DNA of 64,000 nt from Poseidonocella sp. HB161398 (GTDB lineage: Bacteria; Pseudomonadota; Alphaproteobacteria; Rhodobacterales; Rhodobacteraceae), in contig NZ_VATA01000006.1 of NCBI RefSeq assembly GCF_005870025.1, forward strand, positions 1 to 64,000, in the 5' to 3' direction. The position numbers and the translations under genes were made by a program. The notes beneath the pieces were generated by a model, which was given only the letters and a program-made list of their open reading frames with translations, ran no database searches and had not been told where the DNA came from. Within the stretch, counting starts at the first letter, position 1. The number at the start of each line of letters is the position of its first letter. Positions 18,969 to 29,467 of this stretch are shown here, in pieces.

Positions 18969-20600
18969 TCAGGCTGTCGCGATCCTGTCGCGGGCGTCGC
19001 GCGCCCTATCCTCGTCCGCCCGCTCGGCCGCCGGGCCGTAGCCGCCGCCGCCGGGCGAGACCACTTCCAGCACGTCGCCCGCCTTCATGATGCCGTCGCC
19101 GCGGGTGAAGCTGTCATTGGTCACGGTGAAGCGGCTGCCGCCCCCTGCCCCGCCGCCGAGCAGCCCCCAGCTGCGGCTGTCGGTGCGGGCGATGTCGACG
19201 GAGACGCGGCAGTCCTCGGTCGCGCGGTAGACCCGGCGCAGCCCCATGCCGCCCCGCCAGGCGCCCTCGCCGGCGGAGCCGTCGACCAGCTCGTAGCGGG
19301 TCAGCACCAGCGGGTATTCCAGCTCCAGCGCCTCGACGGGCAGGTTCGAGGTATTGGTGGTGTGGACATGGATGCCGTCGAGCCCGTCCGCGCCGCGGCG
19401 CGCGCCGCCGCCGCCGCCGATCGTTTCCAGGTAGACCCAGAGATTGCCCTTCTCCGGTCCGCTCTCGCGGGTGCCGGCGAAGACCGCCACCGTGCAGGCG
19501 GAGTTGGTGCAGGCCATCGCGCGCTCGGGCACGGCCCGGGCCAGCGCGCCGAGCACGAGGTCGGCGACGCGCTGGCAGGTCTGCACCCGGCCGTTCACCG
19601 GGGCGGGATGCGCGCAGTTCAGGATCGAGCCCTTGGGCGCCGCCACGGTCAGCGGCCGCGACAGGCCGGAATTGGGCAGGATGGTCGGATCGACCACGGA
19701 TTTGACGATGTAGTAGACCGTCGCCAGCAGCGCGGTCATCGTCATGTTGATGCCCGCGCGCACCTGCGGCGGCGCGTCGAAGTCGAGATCCATGGTCTCG
19801 CCCTCGATCTTCACCGTCACCTTCAGGGGCATCGGCTCGTCGATGTCGATCCCGTCGAAGACATCCTCGAAGGAATAGGTGCCGTCGGGCAGCTGCGCGA
19901 TCCCGGCGCGCATCTTGCGCTCCGCGTAGTCGAGCAGCTCCTCGCCCGCGGCCAGCACCGTGCCGAGCCCGTGCTTTTCGCAGAGCCCCTGGAAGCGGCG
20001 CACGCCGACCCGGTTCGCCGCCATCTGCGCGCGCAGATCCGACAGGCGCTCGCGCGGCACCTGGCAGTTCAGGAGCACCAGGTCCTGCACGTCCTTCTGC
20101 AGCTTGCCCGCGCGGTAGAGCCGGATCGGCGGGATGCGCAGGCCCTCCTGGTAGATGTGCTCGTGGCCGCGATCGGCGAAATCCGAATGGTGCGCGAGGT
20201 TGACGGTCCAGGCCGCCAGCGCGCCGTCGACGAAGATCGGCTCGGCCAGCACGATGTCCGGCAGGTGGGTGCCGCCGCCCATATAGGCGTCGTTGCCGAT
20301 GAAAACATCGCCCGGCTGCATGTCCTCGATATCGTGCAGCTCCAGCACTTTGGGCACGAATTCGATGAAGGAGCCGAGGTGGATCGGGATGTGCTCGGCC
20401 TGGCAGAGCGTCCGGCCCTCGCGGTCGAAAAGCGCGGTGGAGCAGTCGCGCCGCTCCTTGATGTTGGTCGAGTAGGAGGCGCGCACCAGCGCCTCGCCGG
20501 TCTCGTCGACGATGGAGGAGAGCGCGGATCCGATCACTTCGACGGTGATCGGATCGAGCGTGGCCGGGCGGTCGCCGGCCGGTGTTTCGAGACGGGTCAT
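18969..20600 (-). CDS. hydantoinase B / 5-oxoprolinase B-type subunit
   Basis: A 543-residue HyuB-family subunit. LDPITVEVIGSALSSIVDET near 15-34, SYSTNIKERRDCSTALFD, the metal-region GDVFIGNDAYMGGGTHLPD and the C-terminal GDVLEVVSPGGGGYG are all family hallmarks. With HyuA it performs ATP-dependent hydrolysis or carboxylation of a cyclic amide, imide or ketone. The ATG at 20600 overlaps the HyuA stop by ATGA. Confidence 0.92.
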   Translation of the reverse strand: MTRLETPAGDRPATLDPITVEVIGSALSSIVDETGEALVRASYSTNIKERRDCSTALFDREGRTLCQAEHIPIHLGSFIEFVPKVLELHDIEDMQPGDVFIGNDAYMGGGTHLPDIVLAEPIFVDGALAAWTVNLAHHSDFADRGHEHIYQEGLRIPPIRLYRAGKLQKDVQDLVLLNCQVPRERLSDLRAQMAANRVGVRRFQGLCEKHGLGTVLAAGEELLDYAERKMRAGIAQLPDGTYSFEDVFDGIDIDEPMPLKVTVKIEGETMDLDFDAPPQVRAGINMTMTALLATVYYIVKSVVDPTILPNSGLSRPLTVAAPKGSILNCAHPAPVNGRVQTCQRVADLVLGALARAVPERAMACTNSACTVAVFAGTRESGPEKGNLWVYLETIGGGGGARRGADGLDGIHVHTTNTSNLPVEALELEYPLVLTRYELVDGSAGEGAWRGGMGLRRVYRATEDCRVSVDIARTDSRSWGLLGGGAGGGSRFTVTNDSFTRGDGIMKAGDVLEVVSPGGGGYGPAAERADEDRARDARDRIATA

Positions 20601-22663
20601 GCGAGGTCCAGGATCAGGTTTTCGAAGGCGTCGACACGGGCGGAGACGCCCGGCGGCACTAGGGTGGTGGTGTCCATCTGCTCGACCACGGCCGGGCCCT
20701 GGAACGCCATGCCCGGGGCCAGCTTCTCGCGGTCGTAGATCGGGCTTTCGGTGAAGGCGCCGGTTTCCGGATACCAGATCTCGCGGGCGCCGATGATCGC
20801 CGAGGCGGCTTCGGGCGCGCCCAGCGGGCGCTCGGGCAGCTCGGCCTTGCCGACGAGGCCCATCGCCTCGGCGCGGAAGGTCACGGCGTTGATCTTCTCG
20901 CCTTCCGCGGTGAAGCCGTAGAGCCGCTCGTGCTCGGCCTCGAAGCCCGCGATCAGCGCCGCGAGGCTCTCCAGCCCGAACGTGCCGGGCGCGACCGGGA
21001 CCGACAGCTCGTAGTTCTGGCCCTCGTAGCGCACGTCGATCGTCAGGATCACCCGGCGGGCATCCTCGGCGATGCCCTCGGCCTCGAACCACGCGCCGGC
21101 CCGCGCCGCGACCTCGGCCAGCGCGGCCTGGATCGCCGGGATCGAGCCGTCGACCAGCGGCGTCAGCCGCGTCACCGGGAAGCTCGCCCGCAGGTCGGTC
21201 AGCAGGAGCCCCATCGCGCAGAGCGTGCCGGGCGTGCGCGGCACCAGAACGCGGGTCATGTCCAGCTCCTGCGCCAGCCGCACCGCATGCAGCGGCCCGG
21301 CCCCGCCGAAGGCCATCAGCACGTAGTCGCGCGGGTCGTAGCCGCGCTGCACCGAGATCACCCGGATCGCGCGCGCCATGTTCGCCGTGACGACCGAGAT
21401 GATGCCCTGCGCCGTCTCCATCGTGCCGAGCCCCAGCCGGCCGGCCATCTTGCCGATCGCGTCCATGGCCAGGTCGCGATGGACCGCCATGCGGCCGCCG
21501 AGGATATGGGTCGGGTTCAGAACCTGCAGCGCGATATTCGCGTCGGTCACGGTCGGCTCGTCATTGCCCTTGCCGTAGCAGACCGGCCCCGGATCGGCGC
21601 CCGCGCTCTGCGGCCCGACCTTGAGGAAGCCGCCGGTGTCGATCCGCGCGATCGAGCCGCCGCCGGCCCCCACGGTGTGGATGTCGAGCATCGGCGCCTT
21701 GATCGGATAGCCGTGGACCACCGCTTCGCTGGCCTGGCTGGTCGCCCCGCCGGTCATCAGCGCCACGTCCGAGGAGGTGCCGCCCATGTCGAAGGTGATG
21801 ATGTCCGGGAAGCCCGCCTGGGTTCCCAGCGCCTCGGCGGCGACAACGCCGGTCGAGGGGCCCGACAGCACGGTGCGCACCGGCGCGTCGGCGGCCGACT
21901 CGAAGCTCGCCACGCCGCCATTCGACTGGGTCAGGTGCGGCGCGGATTTCAGCCCCAGCTCGTCGAGGCGCAGCGACAGGCGGTGGATGTAGCGGTGCAT
22001 CAGCGGCCCGAGATAGGCATTGACCGTCGCGGTCGAGAGCCGCTCGAATTCGCGGAACTCGGGGGCGATCTCGTGGCTGGTGCATAGGAAGGCGCCGGGC
22101 AGGATCTCTGCGACGATCTCCTTGGCGCGCTGCTCGTGCGCGGGGTTGATGAAGGCGTAGAGGAAGCAGATCGCGACCGCCTCGACCCCTTCGGCCCTCA
22201 TCTCCTCCGCCGCGGCGCGCACCGCGTCCTCGTCGAGCGGCAGCTCGACCTCGCCGGTATGCAGCAGCCGCTCCGGCACGCCGAAGCGCAGGTGCCGCGG
22301 CACCAGCGTCAGCGGCTTGTCGGCGAAGATGTCATAGAGGCTCGGGCGCTTCTGGCGTCCGATTTCCAGCAGGTCGCGGAAGCCGTCGGTGGTGATCAGC
22401 CCGACCTTGGCGCCGCGATGCTGGATCAGCGCATTGGTGGCGACCGTCGTGCCATGGCCGAAATAGCCGATCTCGGCCAACGGGGCGTCGGTCGCGCCGC
22501 CATGGACGCGCATCCCCTCCTCGACCCCCTGGGCGATCCCGCGGGACGGATCGTCCGGCGTCGAGGAGACCTTCCAGATCTTCACCCGGCCCTCGGTCTC
22601 GTCGAACATGCAGACATCGGTGAAGGTCCCGCCACTGTCCACGCCCACGCGCCACTTGCCCAT
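20597..22663 (-). CDS. hydantoinase A / 5-oxoprolinase A-type subunit
   Basis: A 688-residue HyuA-family ATPase subunit. VGVDSGGTFTDVCMFDE at the N-terminus is the ASKHA phosphate-binding motif; YFGHGTTVATNALI and FDMGGTSSDVALM follow, as in 5-oxoprolinase, N-methylhydantoinase and acetone carboxylase. It probably phosphorylates the substrate carbonyl for ring opening by HyuB. GGAG lies 7 nt before the ATG. First gene of the operon that runs to 11451; the divergent GntR gene is the likely regulator. Confidence 0.92.
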   Translation of the reverse strand: MGKWRVGVDSGGTFTDVCMFDETEGRVKIWKVSSTPDDPSRGIAQGVEEGMRVHGGATDAPLAEIGYFGHGTTVATNALIQHRGAKVGLITTDGFRDLLEIGRQKRPSLYDIFADKPLTLVPRHLRFGVPERLLHTGEVELPLDEDAVRAAAEEMRAEGVEAVAICFLYAFINPAHEQRAKEIVAEILPGAFLCTSHEIAPEFREFERLSTATVNAYLGPLMHRYIHRLSLRLDELGLKSAPHLTQSNGGVASFESAADAPVRTVLSGPSTGVVAAEALGTQAGFPDIITFDMGGTSSDVALMTGGATSQASEAVVHGYPIKAPMLDIHTVGAGGGSIARIDTGGFLKVGPQSAGADPGPVCYGKGNDEPTVTDANIALQVLNPTHILGGRMAVHRDLAMDAIGKMAGRLGLGTMETAQGIISVVTANMARAIRVISVQRGYDPRDYVLMAFGGAGPLHAVRLAQELDMTRVLVPRTPGTLCAMGLLLTDLRASFPVTRLTPLVDGSIPAIQAALAEVAARAGAWFEAEGIAEDARRVILTIDVRYEGQNYELSVPVAPGTFGLESLAALIAGFEAEHERLYGFTAEGEKINAVTFRAEAMGLVGKAELPERPLGAPEAASAIIGAREIWYPETGAFTESPIYDREKLAPGMAFQGPAVVEQMDTTTLVPPGVSARVDAFENLILDLA

Positions 22664-22696
22664 TCTCGTCTCCGATTGCGGATTTTCTTGCGTCTG

Positions 22697-22712
22697 TTCT
22701 CGTATACATGAA
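22697..22712. promoter_or_regulatory. candidate GntR operator around GTATAC
   Basis: TCGTATACATGA holds the palindromic core GTATAC (22702-22707), resembling sites of FadR-subfamily GntR regulators (TNGTNNNACNA-like). It lies 38 bp upstream of hyuA in the 229-bp AT-rich divergent gap with the GntR gene, where it could cover the operon promoter. A second partial match (AATACG) follows. Confidence 0.35.
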
Positions 22713-22892
22713 GAATACGCTGGACGGCGGAAGACAGGAAAAACCGCCCCTAGGACCGGTAACTATGTTTTTTGCACATTTTATAGTCGTTTTAGCGCTA
22801 CAACTGGCGCCAATGGCAGCAGGTTTCCCAAAATCTGCGGCGCGATTCGGAAAGCTCCGTGCAATGCGCGGCCTGGATGGAAGGGTGGACGC

Positions 22893-23537
22893 ATGACGAT
22901 CATGATGAAAGACAGCGCCCGGACCCGGGCTTATGACCGGATCCGCGCCGGTATCCTCAACGGCACCTTCCCGGCCGGCTCCTTCATCGAGGAGGCCCAG
23001 GCCAGCGCCCTTGCCGAGGTCTCCCGGACGCCGGTGCGCGAGGCGCTGAACCAGCTGGCGGCGGAGGGGTTCCTCGATCTCCTGCCCCGGCGCGGCGCGA
23101 TGGTGCGGCACGTCACGGCGCAGGAGCTGGTCGATCTCTACGAGGCGCGCAAGCTGATCGAGGGCCATGCCGCCGACGTGATCTGCGAGACCGACCGCGG
23201 CGCGCCGCCCGAGATGCGCCGCCTGGCCGCCGAGATGGAGGCGCTCCCGCTGGAGGACGCGCTGCAGCATGTCGAGCTGAACGGCCGCTTCCACGCGGCA
23301 CTGATGGCGCATTGCGGCAACCAGATCCTGATCCGCATGTCCGAGGCGATGTCGGCCAATGTCACCCGCATCGGCTTCTCCGCCTTCACGATCGACCGCG
23401 ACCGCCGCGCGCTGATCGACCGCGAGCATTCCGCGCTGGTCGAGGCGCTGGATGCCGGCGACGCCGCCCGCGCCCGCGCCATCCTCAAGGTCCATCTGGA
23501 AGCCCCCGCCCATATCCTGGCGAAACTCCCGCGCTGA
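22893..23537 (+). CDS. GntR-family (FadR subfamily) transcriptional regulator
   Basis: A 214-residue regulator: an N-terminal winged helix (YDRIRAGILNGTFPAGSFIE, then SRTPVREALNQLAAEGFLDL) and an all-helical FCD effector domain with the metal-ligand-like FHAALMAHCGN and a later DREHSALVEALDAGD. The ATG at 22893 follows AAGGGTGGA and is the first that gives a normal GntR N-terminus. Divergent from the hydantoinase/peptide-uptake operon and almost certainly its local regulator. Confidence 0.9.
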   Translation: MTIMMKDSARTRAYDRIRAGILNGTFPAGSFIEEAQASALAEVSRTPVREALNQLAAEGFLDLLPRRGAMVRHVTAQELVDLYEARKLIEGHAADVICETDRGAPPEMRRLAAEMEALPLEDALQHVELNGRFHAALMAHCGNQILIRMSEAMSANVTRIGFSAFTIDRDRRALIDREHSALVEALDAGDAARARAILKVHLEAPAHILAKLPR

Positions 23538-23540
23538 CCC

Positions 23541-23557
23541 CCGCCGGGCACCGGCGG
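23541..23557 (+). terminator. hairpin directly after the GntR gene
   Basis: CCGCCGG, loop GCA, CCGGCGG: a perfect 7-bp stem 4 bp after the stop codon, followed by CGCATTT. The T-run is short, so intrinsic termination is plausible but weak. Confidence 0.45.
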
Positions 23558-23965
23558 CGCATTTCCGGTCCCGTCCCGGCAGCCGAAGGCGACCCGGTCC
23601 CGCATCTCCATCGCGACGCCACAGCCCGCGGCGGCCCCGCCTGCGCCTAGGCGCCTTCTCCATCGGCCCGCCATGCCGCAAAAGATCGGCTGGATGCGTG
23701 CCGGGACCCGGCTCTCTGGACGCTGCGAGACCAGTCCCGCACTTCCGCGCCCATGCGTGCGACGCGGTCATCCTGCCGTTTCGACACAGGAGACGCCGGC
23801 CGCCACTGCCTGCTCGCAGCCTCGGGTCAGCGCCCGGCCTGCTGTGACCCGGAACGAGGCCCTGGCAGACGGCAATCGGATAGCGAGGCGCAGAGGAGCC
23901 GGGCGGCGACGGCCGATGCAGCGGCTGCCGCGTCATGGCGCGGGGCCGAAGCGTGCGGACTGTTC
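23558..23965. other. gap without recognisable gene
   Basis: No convincing gene on either strand and codon patterns unlike the neighbours. It leads into the inverted-repeat element at 23966 and appears to be decayed accessory DNA. Confidence 0.4.
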
Positions 23966-24293
23966 CCTGGCAGGGTGCTGAAACGCGGTCAGAGCCATGA
24001 CCAGCAGGGTGCTGAAAGGTCCGCTTGGCCAAGGAACTTGGGCGCAAAGCTGGAAGAATGGTCGTGAAGGCGGCTAGAGTTTCCGAAGTCAGGGAGCAGC
24101 CTTGACCAAATCAGGCCGGATGTCCTCCGCGACGACGCATTGGAGACCCATTTGGCAGCCTGTCAGGGGGAAGTCCGTTCGGTTTTCATCTGAGGCGACC
24201 CCAGCAGGTAAGCCGGGATGGCCGCCTTCCGGAAAACTATTCAGGTTTGCCTCCGGGCCCTGTCGCCGGTCAACTCCTGAGCACCCTGCCAGG
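23966..24293. mobile_element. 328-bp MITE-like element or IS remnant with terminal inverted repeats
   Basis: CCTGGCAGGGTGCTGA at 23966-23981 is matched in inverted form at 24278-24293 (15/16), with weaker pairing outside both ends. A second GGGTGCTGAAA lies near 24007. GGGTGCTGAA-type ends occur in several IS families. Inside, a stretch near 24000-24140 aligns with 41395-41540 (shared ATGGTC, GGCTAGA, TTGACC/CTGACC, GACGACG). No intact transposase is present, so the element would depend on one elsewhere. Confidence 0.45.
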
Positions 24294-24607
24294 CAGCCGT
24301 CTGCCTTGCCGATTGCCATCGATAGGGCACGAACTGCTAGCCGCTCGGGCAGTCCTGCCCGGAACTGTGCATATGCGACGATCGCCTCGCCGCTATCGGC
24401 TTGCCGCCAAGACTCCGGGAACGGCGCCCGGGCAGAAGACGACTCTCCCGGTGACGCAAAATGGATATCGTCCTCGACCAGGCCTTCAGCGCTGAAAACC
24501 CCGGCCCGCGCACCGCCATCGGCCTCAACGTGCCAGGCCGCTGGCGCCCAAGTCCCGAGCGGGGCCAACGACCCGGGCACATCTCCGTCCCCCAATGACG
24601 GCAACAA
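24294..24607 (-). pseudogene. remnant of an unidentified open frame, truncated by the inverted-repeat element
   Basis: Reading from an ATG at 24607, the frame has some protein-like stretches (GLVEDDIHFASPGE, EAIVAYAQFRAGLPERLAVR) and runs straight into the right inverted repeat, then stops at 24089 inside the element. Codon use is much less GC3-biased than in the neighbours. I do not recognise the family; it may be a broken gene or chance. Confidence 0.2.
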
Positions 24608-24667
24608 GGGCCCCGCCCTCTGCCGCAGCCGAAGGTCCGCGGCGCCCGGGGCCGGTTCCAGAGGGGC

Positions 24668-25303
24668 TCAGGCCTTCTGCGGATAGGTGATGATCGACAG
24701 GTAGCGCGCGGGCAGCGACACCAGGCCTTCGGGCCCGTGCGGCGCGTCGGAATCGAAGAGCAGCGAGTCGCCCGGCTCCAGCCGGTAGAGCCGCTCGCCA
24801 TGGCGGTAGTCGACCAGCCCCTCGATCATGTAGAGATACTCGATCCCCTCGTGCTGGAAGGCCGGGAAGGTGTCGCTCTGGCTGTCGAGGGTGATCAGGT
24901 AGGGCTCCACCACCACCCCGGAATTGTTCGAGCCGATATGCCCGAGCAGGCTGTACTGGTGCCCGGCGCGGGTGCCCGCGCGCTCGGTCTCGACCCCCTC
25001 GCCCGCCTTGACATGCATGCAGCCGCGGGCCTCCTCGTAGCCCGAGAAAAGCTGGACCAGCGGCACGCGCAGCGCATGGGCCAGGGTCTGGATCGTCGCC
25101 AGCGAGGGCGAGATCACGCCGTTCTCGATCTTCGAGAGCATGCCGACCGACAGGCCCGCAGCGCCCGCCAGCTCCGCCCCGGTCAGCCGCTGGCGGCGGC
25201 GCAGCTCGCGCACTTCGCGGCCGATCGCGACCTCCAGGTTCTTCTCCCGCACCTCGCGCAGGGCATGCGGGTTCTGCGCGAACGCGCCATGGCCGGATTT
25301 CAC
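24668..25303 (-). CDS. XRE-family regulator with C-terminal cupin domain
   Basis: A 211-residue regulator: helix-turn-helix at about 29-84 (LTGAELAGAAGLSVGMLSKI ENG) and a cupin sensor domain at about 130-205 (EYLYMIEGLVDYRHGERLYR then PGDSLLFDSDAPHGP). This XRE-cupin architecture (PuuR/SutR-like) controls amine, amino-acid or sulfur metabolism. GTG start at 25303 with GGAGG 8 nt upstream. It faces away from the decayed region; its target is not evident. Confidence 0.88.
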   Translation of the reverse strand: MKSGHGAFAQNPHALREVREKNLEVAIGREVRELRRRQRLTGAELAGAAGLSVGMLSKIENGVISPSLATIQTLAHALRVPLVQLFSGYEEARGCMHVKAGEGVETERAGTRAGHQYSLLGHIGSNNSGVVVEPYLITLDSQSDTFPAFQHEGIEYLYMIEGLVDYRHGERLYRLEPGDSLLFDSDAPHGPEGLVSLPARYLSIITYPQKA

Positions 25304-25390
25304 GGACTAAACCTCCGGGGCAACTGCAACGGGGCAAGTTTCCCAGAAAGAGAATTCCTTGGCCACCGGATTCCGCAAGGGAAAGCCGGA

Positions 25391-26818
25391 TCAGAGCGGC
25401 AGCGGCGGAGTTGCGCCGCTTTCCTCCAGCTCCCAGCGCGCCTGCCAGGCCCCGTCCCGGCGCTCCAGCATCAGGTAGTTGCGCTCCGCGGCATAGCGGT
25501 GGCGCTGTCCGGGCAGCGGGCGGATGCGGATCGGATGGCCCGGCAGCGGCGCCTCGCCCAGCGAGGCCAGCGTTCCGAGCGTGCGGGCCCAGGCGGCGGG
25601 CGGCGCGCGGTGGGCGATGCCCGAGGCGACGAGCTGGTGCAGCACCCGGCCGCCGCTCATGGACATTTCGGCCCGGGTCGCCAGGTGGATCTCGCCCGAG
25701 ATCGCGGTCACGTCCTGGCCGTCCCGCGCGGCGATGTCCTGCACCAGCCGCAGCATCCGGCGCCATTCGGCGCGATGCGCGCGGCTCTGCCACTGGTCGC
25801 GCAGGTCGTCCTCGTATTTCTGCATATGCGGCACGGCCATCATCAGGAATTCGAGGATGGAGAGCCGCGGGCCGAGAAGCGGCACGCTGGAGAGCAGGAA
25901 GGTGCGGCCCGCGCAGTCGCGGTCGCGCTCGGCCTCGGCGGCGGCCCAGCCGGGGCCGCCCATCACCTGGCGGCGGCCGCGCTCGGAGCGCAGGTCGGGG
26001 GCGAAGAGCCGGAGCCCGCCGCCCTGGATGCTCCAGCCCAGATGTCCGCCCGAGGGATCGGCGAAGCGCGGCGGCAGGTCGCCCTCGGCGGCGGCGGCCT
26101 GGAAGACCAGATAGGCCTCGCGCGCAGCGGAGAACAGCGTCCGCCCGACCGCCGAGGCGGTGGCGGCGCGCGGCAGCGAGCCCCAGCCGTCGCAGATGTC
26201 GTGGTCGTCCCATTGCATCAGCGAGGGGATGCGCGCCGCCAGCCAGGCGAGATCCGGGGCGGCGTAGATCGCGGCGTAGCGCAACAGGAAGCGCTCGCGC
26301 AGATGGGTGTTCAGCGCCTCGAGCTCCTCCGCGGAGGGCGCCTCGGGATAGTGCGCGGGCCAGTCGGCGGTCAGCTCGTGGCCGTCCGTCACCTCGTCGG
26401 CATAGACCTGGTCGCCGCCATGGAGGAGCAGCGCGAAGGGCGCGTCGGCATGGGCGCGGCGCAGCCTCGCCCACATGGCGTTGCGCTCGGAGCCCTCTCG
26501 CTCCATGTCGCCGGTCTCTTCGCCGTTGCAGGAGACATAGGCCAGGCGCAGGTCGCCTTCGCCGATCCCGGCCACCTGGAACTCGGTCCCGTTCCAGCGG
26601 TAGCTGCCGCCCTGGACCGGAAGGCGGAAGCGGGCGCGCCAGATCTCGGCGCGGCGGTAGGAGGCGATGCGCACCGGCGCGGCGGAGGCGCCCCCGGCCT
26701 CGATCTCCGCGGGCACCTGGCCCCCGGCGGCGATGAAGAGCGCGGCCAGATGCAGCCCGTCCTCTGCCAGCGCGTCGAGATAGAGCACCGGGCCGATCAG
26801 CCGGCCGGTGCCGCTCAT
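25391..26818 (-). CDS. PhoD-like metallophosphatase family protein
   Basis: A 475-residue protein with the metallophosphoesterase signatures of the alkaline phosphatase D group: AYVSCNGEE near the first third, LLHGGDQVYADEV, QWDDHDICDGWGS and, late, SGEIHLATRAE. These supply the metal-binding Asp, Asn and His residues. No Sec or Tat signal peptide is visible at the N-terminus, so it may be cytosolic, unlike classical secreted PhoD. GGAG lies 8 nt before the ATG. Substrate unknown. Confidence 0.82.
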   Translation of the reverse strand: MSGTGRLIGPVLYLDALAEDGLHLAALFIAAGGQVPAEIEAGGASAAPVRIASYRRAEIWRARFRLPVQGGSYRWNGTEFQVAGIGEGDLRLAYVSCNGEETGDMEREGSERNAMWARLRRAHADAPFALLLHGGDQVYADEVTDGHELTADWPAHYPEAPSAEELEALNTHLRERFLLRYAAIYAAPDLAWLAARIPSLMQWDDHDICDGWGSLPRAATASAVGRTLFSAAREAYLVFQAAAAEGDLPPRFADPSGGHLGWSIQGGGLRLFAPDLRSERGRRQVMGGPGWAAAEAERDRDCAGRTFLLSSVPLLGPRLSILEFLMMAVPHMQKYEDDLRDQWQSRAHRAEWRRMLRLVQDIAARDGQDVTAISGEIHLATRAEMSMSGGRVLHQLVASGIAHRAPPAAWARTLGTLASLGEAPLPGHPIRIRPLPGQRHRYAAERNYLMLERRDGAWQARWELEESGATPPLPL

Positions 26819-26963
26819 GCCGTTGCTCCGCCCGGCATCCGGGTCTTGCCGCCGTCGATCATCACCGTCCGCTCCTCGTGACTGCCTGCCGGTGATCTAG
26901 GCTTAGCTGACGCCTCGGGAAAGGTGCCTGCGGCAGATCGGCAGACACCCGCCCGCGCGGCGC

Positions 26964-28667
<1,704 letters not shown>

Positions 28668-28693
28668 GCTCTGTCCTTGTGTCATGCGGGGTC

Positions 28694-29467
28694 TCATGCG
28701 GGGATCGCCACGGGGCTGGCGCCGTCGCGGGGAAGCACCTGCATCGGCAGGCCGAAGACATGCTGCAGCGCGGCAGGTGCCATCATCTCGCCCGGTCCGC
28801 CCTCGAAGGCAAGCCGTCCGCCCTTCAGCGCGACGATATGGTCGCAGAAGCGCGCCGCCATGTTGAGGTCGTGCAGCACCACGACGACGGACCGGCCATG
28901 CGCCTGCGACAGGCTGCGGATCAGCGCCAGCACCTCCATCTGGTGGGCGATGTCGAGCGCCGAGATCGGCTCGTCGAGCAGCAGGCAGCCGGCCTCCTGC
29001 GCGATCAGCATGGCCAGCCAGGCGCGCTGCGCCTCGCCGCCCGACAGCGTGTCGACCCGCCGCCCGGCCAGCGGCGCCAGCCCGCAGGCGGCGATCGCGG
29101 CGTCGGTGGCGGCGCGGTCCTGCGCGGAAGGCCTCCCGAGCGCGCCATGCCAGGGATAGCGGCCGAGCGCGACCAGCTCTTCGACCAGCATGCCCTCGGC
29201 GGCGGGCGGATGCTGCGGCAGATAGGCCAGCCGCCGCGCCAGCGCGCGGCGCGGCCATTGCCCGAGGTCGCGCCCCTCGAAGCGGATCCGCCCCGTGCTT
29301 GGCGCCGCCTGCCCCGAGAGCAGCCGCAGCAGCGTCGACTTGCCCGAGCCGTTATGGCCGATCAGCCCGGTCACCCGCCCCTCCGGCAGGGCGAGGTCGA
29401 GCCCCTCAAGGAGCGTCCGGCCGGGGACGGCCATGCCGAGCCCCTCGATATCGAATAGCGCGGTCAT
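28694..29467 (-). CDS. iron-siderophore ABC transporter ATP-binding protein (FhuC/FepC-like)
   Basis: A 257-residue ATPase: Walker A GHNGSGKST, signature LSGGEAQRAWLAMLIAQ, Walker B CLLLDEPISALDIAHQ and the switch histidine in VVVLHDLNMAARFCD, typical of FecE/FhuC/HmuV. It energises the FhuB-like double permease. The ATG at 29467 overlaps the fhuB stop (ATGA), which decides this start over one 24 nt upstream. Confidence 0.92.
   Translation of the reverse strand: MTALFDIEGLGMAVPGRTLLEGLDLALPEGRVTGLIGHNGSGKSTLLRLLSGQAAPSTGRIRFEGRDLGQWPRRALARRLAYLPQHPPAAEGMLVEELVALGRYPWHGALGRPSAQDRAATDAAIAACGLAPLAGRRVDTLSGGEAQRAWLAMLIAQEAGCLLLDEPISALDIAHQMEVLALIRSLSQAHGRSVVVVLHDLNMAARFCDHIVALKGGRLAFEGGPGEMMAPAALQHVFGLPMQVLPRDGASPVAIPA

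Noticed and set aside
24089-24607. Intact 172-residue gene on the minus strand
   Set aside because: The frame runs through the terminal inverted repeat and into the MITE-like element, has weak codon bias and no recognised family; listed only as a doubtful remnant.
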